Counted from the first letter of the stretch, positions 28,244 through 36,447 are shown. The stretch is DNA of 64,000 nt from Paraburkholderia rhynchosiae (GCF_002879865.1 NZ_PNXY01000006.1:186001-250000), one strand, 5' to 3'. The notes: a model not told the origin generated them from the letters alone. Program-made: numbers and translations.

Positions 28244-28555
28244 CTAGCGTAATGGCCGACGTTTAGGTGGCGGCGTACCCGTACGGTGTTCATCCGACGG
28301 TTTGAGCGAAACAGTCAATGGTTCAAACAGGTTCGAAAGTGTGATGCCAAGTACGTAGCAGATGGTCGCCAGTGTTTCCACCGTGGGGTTGCCGATACCC
28401 CGTTCAATGACGCTGACGCGGGTTCTATCCAGACATGCCTCGTACGCCAGTTCCTCTTGGGATTTGCCCGCCTCAATCCGGCATGCCTTGACCCGCTTGC
28501 CCACGGCTGTTGCCACCGCGTTTCGCCGGTCATGGATTTTCGGTTTTGTGCTCAT
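28244..28555 (-). CDS. XRE-family helix-turn-helix regulator
   Basis: 103 residues from the ATG at 28555; an in-frame ATG at 28588 would add 11. The XRE domain spans about 20-75: GKRVKACRIEAGKSQEELAYEACLDRTRVSVIERGIGNPTVETL, ending with ITLSNLF. Two palindromes lie directly upstream, as expected for autoregulation, and would also control the divergent secreted-protein gene. Its stop is one base beyond the stop of the C39-like gene, so the two are convergent. Confidence 0.85.
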   Translation of the reverse strand: MSTKPKIHDRRNAVATAVGKRVKACRIEAGKSQEELAYEACLDRTRVSVIERGIGNPTVETLATICYVLGITLSNLFEPLTVSLKPSDEHRTGTPPPKRRPLR

Positions 28556-28593
28556 GGCGCACAGAATGCTTCCGTGACGCCTAAACAACCACG

Positions 28594-28644
28594 GTTTATA
28601 AGCTTATTTATACGACGCTTATAAACATCATGTTTACGATAAAC
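28594..28644. promoter_or_regulatory. Two palindromic operators for the XRE regulator
   Basis: A perfect 10-base inverted repeat GTTTATAAGC / GCTTATAAAC (28594-28603 and 28617-28626, 13-base gap), and a second palindrome GTTTACGATAAAC (28632-28644). Both share the GTTTA/TAAAC half. They sit between the divergent XRE gene and the secreted-protein gene. Confidence 0.65.
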
Positions 28645-28765
28645 TCACCGCGCTTAAAGTTGCTACGAAGGCAACTGGCAGAAAGCGGGGATCAAAAAAC
28701 CTGTCGCATATCCAGCGATGGTCAAACGCTGGATATGCAAATGCAATCGACGGAGATCACACGTT

Positions 28766-29263
28766 ATGAGAATTGCTCGAATTTCAATCATTGCTTTAGC
28801 AGTGCTATCGCCTGTTGTTGCGAATGCCCAGATAAACCAGATTCTTGGCGTGCTCCATTCGGCTCAAAGCGCTGTCACGCAAGCGACGCAGGCGCCACCC
28901 CAGCAGTCGGGACAGGATTCCATGCAGGATGACCAGCGACTCGTGACCCAGCAACGCGACCAGCAGCAGGGGCAGCAGCAACTCAATGCTGCAAGGACGA
29001 TTGTGGGCATGTGTCCCGACCTGACGAACTCTAAGTTCAATACTGCGGAGCGCATCATCCGCTGCCGGAACAAGGGTATGACGGAGGCGCAACAAATGAC
29101 GGTCGTGGGTGGTTTGCCGCTGCTGGCGCAGGCGTACGCGGCTTCGATGGTGCAGGACATCTACGAGGACGACATCACTAATCCGGGCAGGGGCAAGGCA
29201 ATTTCAGACTACTACGATGCGTGCTACAAGCGCGGTGCGCCGTGTGCCCGCCCGAAGTGGTAA
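28766..29263 (+). CDS. Secreted Gln-rich small protein
   Basis: 165 residues from the ATG at 28766. It starts with a classic Sec signal peptide (MRIARISIIALAVLSPVVANA, cut probably after ANA). A Gln-rich stretch (about 45-85) is followed by a helical domain with four cysteines (in GMCPDL, RCRNK, DACYK and PCARP) that could form two disulfides in the periplasm. The domain is not recognised. It starts about 120 bases after the operator palindromes and lies 21 bases before the FtsZ-like gene, so these two likely form one transcript under XRE control. Confidence 0.65.
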   Translation: MRIARISIIALAVLSPVVANAQINQILGVLHSAQSAVTQATQAPPQQSGQDSMQDDQRLVTQQRDQQQGQQQLNAARTIVGMCPDLTNSKFNTAERIIRCRNKGMTEAQQMTVVGGLPLLAQAYAASMVQDIYEDDITNPGRGKAISDYYDACYKRGAPCARPKW

Positions 29264-29284
29264 CTGTGCACAAGGGATATGCCT

Positions 29285-30181
29285 ATGCCGATGACATTAC
29301 TCCGTAGTCCGGACCCCGCAGAAAAGCTTCAATTGCGAAGTGTCGCCCGCGCAGAAATGAACGGGCCGCCGGATGAGTATCTCGCGATGAAGGTCATCGG
29401 CGTCGGTGACGTTGGCGCAGACATCCTCGATGTCCTAGTGGCAAGCGAGCAGATTCAGGGGAACGTCGAGTTCGCCCATGCGTTGACTAGCCCTCAATGC
29501 CTGCCGCAAGAACCCGCCTCGCCGGGGGGAGAAGCTCAGATCGTCGAGACTTTCTCCGACACGGCACTTGTCGTCATTGTCTGCGGACAAGAAGTGACGG
29601 ACGGACGTGTCGCGGAGGCAATTGCTCAAGCGGCACGCACTACAGGTGCGCTGACGATCGTCATGATTGTGGCGCCACAGACGTCGCGAGCGGGGACAAT
29701 GAACGCTTCTCTCCGCCTCGCCGGTTGTACGGACGCGCTCATCCCGTTGCCGCACTTGCCGCCCGAAGTGCCAGTGCGTAAGGCAGTCGCGGAATACCTC
29801 GTCCCGATCATCGCGGCGTTGTCCAGCGCATTCAGTCCGATGGCTCCAGTTTGCCTCGATTTCGAAGACGTTCGCTCAATTCTCGGGCAATGCGGACGGG
29901 CACGCCTTGGGTTCGGGCAGTCGTCAGATCAAGACCGGGCGGTAAAAGCCGCGACGCAGGCCATGGACGACATAGGCGTTGAGCACCTGACACGCGCCTC
30001 TGGCGTACTGGTCTTAATATCCGGGGGCCGAAAGATGCGGCTTCGCGAATTCGCAAAAGCCATGCACACCGTCAGAGCCGAAACCGCCGCAGGCGCTACC
30101 CTCGCCTTGGGCGTGGGCTACGATGATCAGGCTGACGATGTAATGAAGATCATGCTGATTGCCGCCAACTCGTACAACTAG
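29285..30181 (+). CDS. Degenerate FtsZ-like protein lacking the GTP-binding signature
   Basis: 298 residues from the ATG at 29285 (7 bases after AAGGGA); ATGs at 29279 and 29291 are possible. It follows FtsZ from end to end. The opening VIGVGDVGADILD (about 37-49) matches FtsZ IGVGGGGGNAVD, with most glycines lost. The tubulin signature GGGTGTG is replaced by CGQEVTDG (100-107). The T7 loop is kept as LDFEDVRSIL (Asp192, Asp195), and the C-terminal domain (GRARLGFGQSSDQDRAVKAA, then GVLVLISGG) is clear. GTP binding is therefore unlikely, while the face that meets a neighbouring FtsZ's nucleotide remains. It probably binds host FtsZ and caps or disrupts filaments; this is inference. Confidence 0.7.
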   Translation: MPMTLLRSPDPAEKLQLRSVARAEMNGPPDEYLAMKVIGVGDVGADILDVLVASEQIQGNVEFAHALTSPQCLPQEPASPGGEAQIVETFSDTALVVIVCGQEVTDGRVAEAIAQAARTTGALTIVMIVAPQTSRAGTMNASLRLAGCTDALIPLPHLPPEVPVRKAVAEYLVPIIAALSSAFSPMAPVCLDFEDVRSILGQCGRARLGFGQSSDQDRAVKAATQAMDDIGVEHLTRASGVLVLISGGRKMRLREFAKAMHTVRAETAAGATLALGVGYDDQADDVMKIMLIAANSYN

Positions 30182-30354
30182 GTTTCACGTTTGTGAGCTC
30201 GCGGTTCAGGGGTATCCACACTTGAACCTGCAACAATTTACAATGGCATTCACCGTCAGCTCCCGGCAGGCGGGCCGCGTCTATTGCATATTAGTCGCAG
30301 GATAAATCCGTTAAAGACTCCGGTGTTTTCCACTAACAACCTTGGAGCCAGGCC

Positions 30355-31056
30355 TTGGCAGCACGTCAAATAAGAAAATCCCCTCCACCTCCTCCACTTG
30401 ATGAGCGTCGGTATGACGGGCACGCGGAGTGGAACAATAAGCGATGGGCCTGGGAATTTTTATGCCGCAACGTAAAATTCAGGGAAGCATGTGACGCCCT
30501 AGCACATGATGCGACGCCCCGCCAACGGCGCGCCATCGCAAAAAAATTCCACCTTGCTCGCTTCAAACACTATAACGACCCTTACGAATCCGATGACGGA
30601 ACTTCTCCCCCTCCAATGTTCCGCTCAAAGGCTGTTGTGCCGATCAGACCTAAGCGTTCTGATGACAAAAGTTGGTTTCAGCCCGTCAATATCCGACCCG
30701 GCCAGATCGCAATCCGCTTTGATCTAGGGTTAGCCGTCCAAGACGATCTGATTCTAAAAGGGCAAATTGACGCCGCAGCAGCAGTCCTGGAAAGGCAACT
30801 TAGCAAATTTCGCAAAGCCAAGGGCATATCGGAGAAGGCGGGACGCAATCGCAAGAGGGCGCAGGTTCTCCTGCAGCTGAGAATCCTCGACGCCCTCGCA
30901 ATTGAAGCTACGCACGCCCATCACGCAAACCTTGTCTGGGGTCCCGATACATCCGAGAAAAAATTCGTTGACGCAATGAAGAGCGCGTTGGACATGGCTC
31001 AAGAAGGATACCTTTCGCTTGCGGCAATCGGCAACAAGGTTCCGACAGTGAAGTGA
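30355..31056 (+). CDS. DUF6499-type transcriptional-regulator-like protein
   Basis: 233 residues from a TTG start with GGAG just upstream. The N-terminal 65 residues (ERRYDGHAEWNNKRWAWEFLCRN) resemble the W-x-x-x-x-WAWEFLRRN opening of proteobacterial transcriptional-regulator-like domains (DUF6499), common on integrative elements. The rest is mostly helical, with PVNIRPGQIAIRFDLGLAVQDDL in the middle; its role is unknown. It is probably an element-encoded regulator or replication accessory, given the nearby AlpA and primase genes. Confidence 0.65.
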   Translation: MAARQIRKSPPPPPLDERRYDGHAEWNNKRWAWEFLCRNVKFREACDALAHDATPRQRRAIAKKFHLARFKHYNDPYESDDGTSPPPMFRSKAVVPIRPKRSDDKSWFQPVNIRPGQIAIRFDLGLAVQDDLILKGQIDAAAAVLERQLSKFRKAKGISEKAGRNRKRAQVLLQLRILDALAIEATHAHHANLVWGPDTSEKKFVDAMKSALDMAQEGYLSLAAIGNKVPTVK

Positions 31057-31213
31057 AGCGTCGTCACGCATGTAAAGGATCGGGGTTAGCAGCGCGAGTT
31101 AACTTCGATACTGAGCTAACGCCTACAACTAAATCCGATTTTCAACAATCTCGGCGACGCCAATAATCCTTACCAGTCCGCTGCCGTAGCGGAATGTCCA
31201 AAAGGAGAATGTC

Positions 31214-31474
31214 ATGGCGTACCCGCAGTCCCTACCGACCTCGAACGATCAGCCCCACGGCAATCGCACTTACCGCCGCTTACTGAAGCGCAAGCAGGTA
31301 CTCGACCGCACGAGCCTGTCGAACACCGTCATGTACCAGCTCATCGCGGAAGGCCGCTTCCCGCAGCCCGTCAAACCCACCGGTGGCCGCGCTTCCGCAT
31401 GGGTTGAGGAGGAAGTCGATCAGTACATCGCGTCGTGCATCGCGCTGCGTGACGCGAACGAGGTGAACGCCTAA
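31214..31474 (+). CDS. alpA: AlpA-family regulator / excisionase
   Basis: 86 residues with a small winged-helix AlpA domain. LLKRKQVLDRTSLSNTVMYQLIAEGRFPQPVKPTGGRASAWVEEEVDQYIAS shows the recognition helix and the invariant FPxPVK turn. A strong AAAGGAG ribosome binding site lies before the ATG. In P4-type elements AlpA-like proteins activate or direct integrase expression and excision. It is placed just upstream of the primase-helicase, as in many P4-like islands. Confidence 0.88.
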   Translation: MAYPQSLPTSNDQPHGNRTYRRLLKRKQVLDRTSLSNTVMYQLIAEGRFPQPVKPTGGRASAWVEEEVDQYIASCIALRDANEVNA

Positions 31475-31674
31475 CCGCGGTCCCGTCTCACCTCCTACCC
31501 CAAACCGCGCCCCTCCCGGTAGTGGAAGCAGTGGAACCGTTTTTCTATTTCTGATCAGAAAAAAGCATAGCTTTCCTTCGATCAATATCGAAATATCCTC
31601 CACTTCTTCCCAAGCCCTTCCTGTTTTTTTGTCGAAGGGAGAGGTGCTATCGCTTGTACAAAGGATACCTAAAT
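31475..31674. repeat. GTGGAa repeats and palindromes upstream of the primase-helicase
   Basis: A 200-base intergenic region with AGTGGAAG (31521-31528) next to CAGTGGAACC (31529-31538) and an inverted copy TCCACTTC (31598-31605). It also has a TTTTTCT / AGAAAAA inverted repeat and a TTCGAT / ATCGAA palindrome. P4-type primase-helicases bind short repeats near their gene to start replication, so this could be the element's origin. The repeat number is too low for certainty. Confidence 0.35.
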
Positions 31675-33903
31675 ATGAATGTTATCAGGGAAGATGCAAG
31701 TGCGCATAAACGACTGTTGCACGATCAAGCTCCCGCGATATTTCAACTCTTCGCGGAAAAAGGCACTAGCGCAACAGCACGCGCGCTTTCCGGCACCTTA
31801 AAACAACATGGTCGAGAAATCGATCAACATGTTCGTTCTGGTGGTGCGGTGGGTATTGCGATCAATACGTTCCGCAACGGCAAACGCTCTAGCGACAACC
31901 TGGATCGCATCAACGGCTTCTTTCTGGATTGCGACGGCGGCGTCACGCTCGAAGACATTAAGAACTTTGTCATCCAGCCGCATCTGGTGACCGAGACGTC
32001 GCCTGGCCACTTCCACGTGCTCTGGCTGATCGCGGGCTGCCCCGCCAAGGCATACCGTGCAATACAGAAGATTTTGGCCGCGAAATTTGGCGGCGACCCC
32101 AACGTATGCGACGTGACGCGCACCATGCGCCTCGCTGGCACCATTAACCGGAAGAACGGTCAGCAGCACCGCGTACGCATCGTGTCAATCAAGACAGGCG
32201 ATGATGCAAAGCCGATCGAATTCAAAGCGTTTGTTCGCGCGTTCGGCATCAAGCCTAAGCAGAAGGCCGCGCTACCCCGTCCGGCTTCGCCTGCGGCTCC
32301 TGTGCCGGTCGATCTTGCGGACATCAACGACGCACTGGCGAAAATTCCGGCAGATGAACGTATGGTCTGGCTGCGTGTTGGTATGGCACTGCACTCGATC
32401 TATCCGGGCTGTGTCGGCAAGGACCTCTGGGACCAGTGGTCACGGAAGGCGCACGACGTATTCGACCAGAAGGATCAGGATCGCGCGTGGCGCGGCTTCA
32501 GGCCTAACCGCGGCATCACGAAAGGAACGCTGTTCCACCTGGCGGCAACCTACGCATCGACCAAGAAGGCCGAAACCCCGACGACCGAATCTGACTTCGC
32601 GAAGCTGTTCGTCGCAACTTACAAGAACGAGATTGCGTACGATCACACCGCCTCAGCATGGTGGGTGTGGGACGACATCTGGAAGAAAGCGCCTCATCTA
32701 GCAATGCGGCGTTGCAAAGCAATGGTTGAGGCCATCGTTGAGACCGTCAGTTCTTGCAATCCGGACGCACGCAATGACTTGCTGAAAATTGTGCAGCGGC
32801 ATATGACGACATCCAGCCTAGGCAACATCTTGCGCCAGGCATCGATTGACGAGGCAATCGAAATTGCTACATCAAAGTTCGACAGCAATCCCGAACTGCT
32901 CGGCGTACAAAATGGCGTCGTGGAACTGGCCAGCGGCACGCATCGCCTTGGCCGGGCGGAAGACTTCGTCACACTCCAGTGCGGCACCAGCCACGATCCT
33001 GCGGCAAAGTGTCCCGAGTTCCGCAAATTCATCGCCAGCATCACGGAGGAAGATGCCCCGTTCGCCGATATCATTCAGCGCGCACTGGGGTATAGCGCAT
33101 TCGGCCACACGAAAGAGCAGGTATTTTTCGTGATTTTGGGGCCTGGAGCGAACGGCAAGGGCGTATTGTTGCGCACCATTATCAAGGCACTCGGCGACTA
33201 CGCGAAAACTGTAGCGCCGAATCTCCTGCAAAGTGCGTATGCAAGCAATCCGAACGCACCGAGCCCGGCTGTCATGACGCTGAAGGGTTCACGGTTGTAT
33301 GCCTGTACGGAGTTTGACGGCAAGAAGCGCTTCGACGACGCCTTCATCAAGCAAATCAGCGGCAGCGACGCTCTCACGGCTCGCAGCAACTTCGGCGAAC
33401 AGGAGACGTTTACGCCGGTAGGTAAGCTCTGGCTGTCGTTAAATTCCGATCCGGAGATCGCGTACGACAACGCTGCAATGTGGCGTCGCTTGCGCGTCAT
33501 TCCGCTGATGCGTAGCTTTACGGGAAGCGAGCGCGACAACGATCTTGATGCAAAGCTCGCAGCCGAACTGCCGGGTATTCTGAACTGGCTAATCGAGGGC
33601 GCACGCATGTATCACAAAGACGGTCTCGGCGACTGCGAGAAGGTGCACGAGGCGACCAGTAAGCTTCGCGAGCGCTCCGATACGGTGCGGACCTGGTTCC
33701 GTCATTGCTGCACTAAACGCGATGGCGCTGCAATTCAGGGAGCCAACGACGTGTACCGTAATTATGTGACTTACACCCGGAGTAGCAACCGCACTCCGTT
33801 ACCGATGCCGAAATTCAATGCGAGGCTCGTAACGCTTGGTGGCCGCCATGTTCGCCGCAGCACGTTCAACGGCTGGACGGGTTTCGTTCTGCGCGGTGAC
33901 TAA
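31675..33903 (+). CDS. P4-family primase-helicase (phage/plasmid replication protein)
   Basis: 742 residues from the ATG at 31675 with AAAGGA upstream; a TTG at 31654 would add seven. The N-terminal part (about 1-190) resembles a primase-like module with FFLDCDGGV (residues near 80-90) and HFHVLWLI. The C-terminal half is the P4/D5-type helicase: Walker A GPGANGKG (489-496), then TLKGSRLYACTEFDGKKRFDDAFIKQISGSD, and KLWLSLNSDPEI. This enzyme would replicate the excised circle. It lies alone between AlpA and the integrase. Confidence 0.9.
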   Translation: MNVIREDASAHKRLLHDQAPAIFQLFAEKGTSATARALSGTLKQHGREIDQHVRSGGAVGIAINTFRNGKRSSDNLDRINGFFLDCDGGVTLEDIKNFVIQPHLVTETSPGHFHVLWLIAGCPAKAYRAIQKILAAKFGGDPNVCDVTRTMRLAGTINRKNGQQHRVRIVSIKTGDDAKPIEFKAFVRAFGIKPKQKAALPRPASPAAPVPVDLADINDALAKIPADERMVWLRVGMALHSIYPGCVGKDLWDQWSRKAHDVFDQKDQDRAWRGFRPNRGITKGTLFHLAATYASTKKAETPTTESDFAKLFVATYKNEIAYDHTASAWWVWDDIWKKAPHLAMRRCKAMVEAIVETVSSCNPDARNDLLKIVQRHMTTSSLGNILRQASIDEAIEIATSKFDSNPELLGVQNGVVELASGTHRLGRAEDFVTLQCGTSHDPAAKCPEFRKFIASITEEDAPFADIIQRALGYSAFGHTKEQVFFVILGPGANGKGVLLRTIIKALGDYAKTVAPNLLQSAYASNPNAPSPAVMTLKGSRLYACTEFDGKKRFDDAFIKQISGSDALTARSNFGEQETFTPVGKLWLSLNSDPEIAYDNAAMWRRLRVIPLMRSFTGSERDNDLDAKLAAELPGILNWLIEGARMYHKDGLGDCEKVHEATSKLRERSDTVRTWFRHCCTKRDGAAIQGANDVYRNYVTYTRSSNRTPLPMPKFNARLVTLGGRHVRRSTFNGWTGFVLRGD

Positions 33904-34123
33904 AATGCCTGCATGCCGGGTCGGAGGCAATCCAACCCGGCTCATCGCTATCAATCCGACCTTAGGCGTGTCGCGCCATCGTAATTCGCGGAAGCAAATA
34001 TCCGAGCAGTGTCACTTCCTAATACGCGGATGCCCGAACTCCGAGGAAACCACGCTCGCCCCCCGCACAGCGGAGTCGAAGCAGTCCACTCGTTCCCACT
34101 GCGCTTTGCTACCCCGTCAACAT

Positions 34124-35335
34124 CTACGTGCACTTATCAATCGACGTGACTTGCCCTCCGGCCTTGAGCGCTACGAGATAGTCTGCCCATCGCTGCATCA
34201 TAACGCGTCTGTCTTTCAGGAATTTAGTGCGGTTGTAGGCGGAACCGAGGGAGTCTGGAACCTTGTGTGCAAGCTGATGCTCGATCACCTCAGGCCGGAA
34301 ATGCAGTTCCTCGTGCAAGATTGTGCGAGCCATCGCCCGGAATCCGTGCCCCGTGATCTCAGTTTTTGTGTCATAACCCATTCGCCGCAAAGCAGCATTG
34401 ACGGCTGCCTCGCTCATCGGCTTCTTCGGGTCTCGCCCAGGGAATACATAGGTCCCGTGCCCGGTGAGCGCATGCAGCTCTCTTAGAATCTCCACGGCCT
34501 GTACGGCTAGCGGTACGAGATGCTCCGTTTTCGTCTTGGTCACGAGATAACGCCATTCAGCCTTTTCGAGATCAAAACCCGACCACTGAGCCTTGCGCAA
34601 TTCACCGGGGCGCACAAATATGAGAGGAGCCAACAGCAATGCGCTCTTCACTACAAACGTACCGCGAAAGCCATCGATCGCGCGAAGAAGCTCTGCGACC
34701 TTCGCTGGCTCCGTGATGGATGCGAAGTTCTCGCGTCTAACGGGAGGGAGAGCGCCTCTCAAGTCGGCAGAAGGATCACGTTCTGCTCGCCCTGTGGCCA
34801 CAGCGTAGCGGAACACCTGTCCGCAGTTCTGCATCGCTCGATGCGCCGTGTCTTTCGCCCCACGTTCTTCGATTCGCCGAATGACCGTCAACAGCTCGGG
34901 AGCTCCTACTTCCTCGATGGGTCGGCCGCCGAGCCACGGGAAGATGTCCTTTTCCAGACGCTGGACGACCTTATCTGCGTGACTTTGAGCCCAGCCCGGC
35001 GACTGGCGGGCAAACCACTCGCGAGCGACTACTTCGAACGAGTTGGTGGCCCGCTCGAGCGTTGCCGCCTTTTTTGCCTTTTTGTGCTCACCGGGATCGA
35101 CGCCCTTCGCGAGAAGTTTGCGCATCTCATCTCGTTGCTCGCGCGCGTCCTTGAGCCCGATGTCCGGATAGACCCCGAGCGATAACCGCTTCTCTTTGCC
35201 CTGGAAACGGTATTTAAAGCGCCACCACTTGCCTCCAGTAGCGGAAACCTCAAGATACATTCCCCGCTCATCGAACAAACGATAGAGCTTGCCGGTCGGC
35301 TTCGCGCTACGAACTCCTACGTCAGTCAGTGCCAT
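34124..35335 (-). CDS. int: P4-type tyrosine integrase (DUF4102 arm-binding plus catalytic domain)
   Basis: 403 residues. The N-terminal arm-binding domain spans about 1-85 (RLFDERGMYLEVSATGGKWWRFKYRFQGKEKRLSLG), the core-binding SAM-like domain about 95-185, and the catalytic domain 205-390. Active-site residues are Arg242 (VRPGEL), His330 and Arg333 (HGFRA), His357 (QLAHK) and the nucleophile Tyr367 (GSAYNRT). All residues are present, so it should be active. The 220 bases after it, up to the primase stop at 33903, hold no gene. It targets the 3' end of tRNA-Ala next to it. It starts 5 bases after the stop of the arm-binding-only protein, so the two are translationally coupled. Confidence 0.95.
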   Translation of the reverse strand: MALTDVGVRSAKPTGKLYRLFDERGMYLEVSATGGKWWRFKYRFQGKEKRLSLGVYPDIGLKDAREQRDEMRKLLAKGVDPGEHKKAKKAATLERATNSFEVVAREWFARQSPGWAQSHADKVVQRLEKDIFPWLGGRPIEEVGAPELLTVIRRIEERGAKDTAHRAMQNCGQVFRYAVATGRAERDPSADLRGALPPVRRENFASITEPAKVAELLRAIDGFRGTFVVKSALLLAPLIFVRPGELRKAQWSGFDLEKAEWRYLVTKTKTEHLVPLAVQAVEILRELHALTGHGTYVFPGRDPKKPMSEAAVNAALRRMGYDTKTEITGHGFRAMARTILHEELHFRPEVIEHQLAHKVPDSLGSAYNRTKFLKDRRVMMQRWADYLVALKAGGQVTSIDKCT

Positions 35336-35340
35336 GCTTG

Positions 35341-35781
35341 CTACTCCTTGAGAAGCACGGCGCGCGTTTCGTCCAGAAAGGCGCGAAGCTGGGCCGTCTC
35401 CGATGGATTCAGATGCACGCTGCCTGCGCCAAGTCGGATCGACAGTGCGCCGTCACTGCCCACGGAAAAGCGCATTTCCGCTTTTAAGCGAACGGCTTCG
35501 TGTCGTCGGGTGGCACGCCTCTCCTTTCGTAAATCTCCGGGGTCGACTCCTGCGGCAAGTTGCGCTCGGGCTTCATCCCGGAAATTCCGCGCATCAGCCA
35601 ACGTCACGCTGGAATAGACGCCGAACGGCAGAGTTTTCTCCTTGCCGCCGAACCTGTATTTGAGTCGCCAGTATTTCCCTCGGTTCGGGGAGACGAGCAA
35701 ATACAAGCCGCCGCCGTCGAAGAGCTTTCGGGGCTTGTCGGCAGGCATCGCTTTCCTGATGGTGGGCTCGGTCAACGCCAT
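35341..35781 (-). CDS. Stand-alone integrase arm-binding (DUF4102) protein
   Basis: 146 residues. The first 80 match the arm-binding domain of the downstream integrase (KLFDGGGLYLLVSPNRGKYWRLKYRFGGKEKTLPFGVY). The last 60 are a different short domain (RFSVGSDGALSIRLGAG, VHLNPSETAQLRAFLDET). No catalytic domain exists and the frame ends properly, so it is not a simple truncation. It is first in a two-gene operon with the integrase. It may compete for or cooperate at the arm sites and so set the direction of recombination. It could also be the remains of an earlier integrase that gained a new tail. Confidence 0.75.
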   Translation of the reverse strand: MALTEPTIRKAMPADKPRKLFDGGGLYLLVSPNRGKYWRLKYRFGGKEKTLPFGVYSSVTLADARNFRDEARAQLAAGVDPGDLRKERRATRRHEAVRLKAEMRFSVGSDGALSIRLGAGSVHLNPSETAQLRAFLDETRAVLLKE

Positions 35782-35808
35782 TTGGGGAATACTGGAGAGA
35801 CTGTTTGG

Positions 35809-35832
35809 ACAGTTGCCCCGAAAGTTATCCCT
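35809..35832 (+). repeat. Right arm-type repeat of the integrase (candidate)
   Basis: ACAGTTGCCCCGAAAGTTATCCC matches the left-end stretch at 4543-4566 in the same orientation. It lies 28 bases before the ATG of the arm-binding protein, so binding there would also repress the integrase operon. Confidence 0.5.
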
Positions 35833-35879
35833 CTTTACGCCCGGATGTCAACGGATATGCCGGGACGTTACCGGCAATA

Positions 35880-35914
35880 AAAAACCCCGCAAGCGTTGAT
35901 CTTACGGGGTTTTT
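35880..35914. terminator. Element-borne terminator downstream of tRNA-Ala
   Basis: Stem AAAAACCCCGCAAG / CTTACGGGGTTTTT with one mismatch and a 7-base loop. It matches the orphan terminator at 4407-4440 at about 27 of 35 aligned positions. It would end the tRNA-Ala transcript and protect the integrase operon promoter from read-through. Confidence 0.8.
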
Positions 35915-35956
35915 CGGAATTTTCCGGACGTCTGCGAATTTCGTCGCATAAAGAAT

Positions 35957-36032
<76 letters not shown>

Positions 36033-36044
36033 AACGTGCAAATA

Positions 36045-36075
36045 ATTCTAGCACAAGCATTTTCCGTTTTGCCAA
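36045..36075 (-). promoter_or_regulatory. Likely promoter of tRNA-Ala
   Basis: Minus-strand TTGGCA (36070-36075) and TAGAAT (36045-36050), with a 19-base gap and 12 bases between the -10 box and the tRNA. The gap is longer than ideal. Confidence 0.4.
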
Positions 36076-36096
36076 GCCACACTGCCCGGCAAAACC

Positions 36097-36447
36097 TCAC
36101 TTCGACGGCGCCCCAGCAAGCACCCAATCGACCACCGCGCGAATATCCGCATCGCTCATCGATTGATGCGCGGGCATTGGAATCATGCCCCACACACCAG
36201 CGCCGCCGTCCTTCACCTTGCGCGACAACTTCACCGACGCTTGAGCGTCGCCCTTATACCTGGCGGCGATCTGCTGAAACGATGGACCCACCAGCTTGCG
36301 GTCAACCGCATGACACCCCATGCAGGCATTCGCGTTGGCGATTATCCGGCCACGAGGCGCATCGGCGGCATATGCCATCGATGCAAACCAGGCCGCCGAC
36401 GCCCCCAACATCAGAGCGATAACAACACCGGCAACCCCACGCTTCAT
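36097..36447 (-). CDS. Small periplasmic cytochrome c (class I)
   Basis: 116 residues with a Sec signal peptide (residues 1-27, ending SMAYA). The haem motif CMGCH lies at 42-46, and GMIPMPAH provides the candidate Met ligand near residue 90. It probably carries electrons in the periplasm. The start overlaps the stop of dolP by 4 bases, so it is cotranscribed with the diaA-dolP unit. Confidence 0.9.
   Translation of the reverse strand: MKRGVAGVVIALMLGASAAWFASMAYAADAPRGRIIANANACMGCHAVDRKLVGPSFQQIAARYKGDAQASVKLSRKVKDGGAGVWGMIPMPAHQSMSDADIRAVVDWVLAGAPSK

Larger units (their letters stand above)
4471..35956. mobile_element. 31.5 kb integrated element at tRNA-Ala(CGC), P4-like integrase and primase with defence cargo
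   Basis: The right boundary is the 3' end of tRNA-Ala, next to an integrase operon. The left boundary is placed at 4471 for two reasons: the sequence there resembles the tRNA 3' end, and an orphan terminator lies just outside. AT content and gene content change sharply at both points. Core element genes are the integrase, arm-binding protein, AlpA, primase-helicase and DUF6499 protein at the right end. Cargo includes IetAS, a five-gene helicase/methyltransferase/ATPase operon, two HEPN-like proteins and an FtsZ-like module. A decayed integrase at 9367 and a serine recombinase at 14269 show it was built in steps. No virion or conjugation genes were seen, so a satellite or helper-dependent island is likely. 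Confidence 0.8.

Noticed and set aside
33836..34486. 216-codon ORF across the primase end and integrase start region
   Set aside because: It overlaps two well supported genes in other frames and has no recognisable domain.
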